From Syntrophomonadaceae bacterium (lineage in GTDB: Bacteria > Bacillota > Dethiobacteria > DTU022), in contig SKZS01000077.1 of assembly GCA_007127255.1 (NCBI GenBank), positions 1-32,137 of the forward strand: DNA of 32,137 nucleotides, in the 5' to 3' direction. Position 1 is the first letter of the stretch. Each line of letters starts with the position of its first letter. Under the pieces are notes generated by a model. It ran no database searches. It saw only the letters and a program-made list of their open reading frames with translations, and was not told the DNA's origin. A program made the translations under genes and the position numbers. Positions 31,764 through 32,137 of the stretch are shown here, one piece after another.

Positions 31764-32137
31764 CTGCCTGCCTCCTTCAGAACTTTTGAGACCTCGGCTA
31801 CATCTTTATCACCGCGCCCCGAAAGACATACTATTACTATCTCATCTGGTGAAGTAAAAGAAGTAAGCTGCTCCAGGTAAGCAAGGGCATGAGCACTCTC
31901 AAGGGCGGGAATAATACCTTCACATTCGGCTAGCAGGGCGAAAGCCTTTAACGCTTCATCATCGGTAACGGCTTCATAAACTGCCCGTTTTGAATCTTTA
32001 AGACAGGCATGTTCGGGGCCAACCCCGGGGTAATCGAGCCCTGCTGAAATTGAATGGGCAATCTCGACCTGTCCGGCTGCATCCTGCAAAAGGTAACTTA
32101 AGTTTCCATGCAGCACTCCGGGTCTTCCGCCTCGTAA
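31760..32137 (-). CDS. trpB: tryptophan synthase beta chain (5' part outside window)
   Basis: C-terminal 125 residues of the PLP-dependent beta subunit that joins indole and serine. The frame is open to the window end at 32137; the visible part begins LRGGRPGVLHGNLSYLLQD. The conserved HSISAGLDYPGVGPEH block and EGIIPALESAHALAY, which line the PLP and indole tunnel side, are intact. The ending VCLSGRGDKDVAEV carries the serine near the PLP nitrogen. It overlaps trpA by 4 bp, so the pair is translationally coupled. The true start lies beyond the window. Confidence 0.95.
   Translation of the reverse strand, partial: LRGGRPGVLHGNLSYLLQDAAGQVEIAHSISAGLDYPGVGPEHACLKDSKRAVYEAVTDDEALKAFALLAECEGIIPALESAHALAYLEQLTSFTSPDEIVIVCLSGRGDKDVAEVSKVLKEAGR

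Overview
The window looks like a chromosomal segment from an anaerobic, Gram-positive Clostridia-type Firmicute of moderate GC. The grounds are strong AGGAGG ribosome sites with several TTG/GTG starts, lipobox lipoproteins, a CoA-disulfide reductase fused to rhodanese, a CsoR regulator, an EpsC-type serine acetyltransferase and Fe-S DUF2148 proteins. This assignment is an inference. No rRNA, tRNA, CRISPR array, insertion sequence or phage gene was recognised.

Region 1 (1-4474, minus strand) reads as one acyl-CoA operon. In transcription order it encodes an SCP2-type lipid carrier, two tandem paralogous DUF2148 iron-sulfur proteins, an acyl-CoA ligase and an acyl-CoA dehydrogenase that runs off the left edge. 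A 596-bp divergent control region (4475-5070) separates it from region 2.

Region 2 (5071-12801, plus strand) is a hydroxy-acid catabolic locus. It has a TRAP transporter (DctP lipoprotein, DctQ, DctM), a GlcD/LctD-type FAD dehydrogenase and a LarA-family nickel racemase. After an internal promoter region come a FadR/FCD-type GntR regulator and a 3-hydroxybutyrate dehydrogenase. The sequence ATTGGT(A/C)T recurs at both ends of the divergent region and at the regulator's own promoter. One copy lies in a perfect TGGTC-T-GACCA palindrome, typical of FadR-family operators, so one regulator may join both operons.

Region 3 (12819-15709, minus) holds a small lipoprotein, a PPC/DUF296 protein, a glycine-rich membrane protein and an OFA-type MFS carrier.

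Region 4 (15924-23683) is mostly sulfur metabolism. It contains a cystathionine gamma-lyase/synthase and a CBS-like cysteine synthase, and an operon of cysteine desulfurase, an E1-like (MoeB/ThiF/HesA) adenylyltransferase and LarE. LarE makes the nickel-pincer cofactor that LarA in region 2 would need. Set into this is a decayed copper locus: two CsoR boxes, a broken copZ, a YHS-domain protein and csoR. A broken cysteine-containing small ORF and a carboxymuconolactone-decarboxylase-like gene follow.

Region 5 (23940-32137) has a CoA-disulfide reductase-rhodanese fusion, a permease split into two half-genes, a YaiI/DUF188 protein, serine acetyltransferase, a membrane-anchored GH18-like hydrolase, a SAM methyltransferase, and trpA with the 3' part of trpB at the right edge. 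A GTGGGACAAG-type palindromic repeat occurs three times here, at gene 3' ends.
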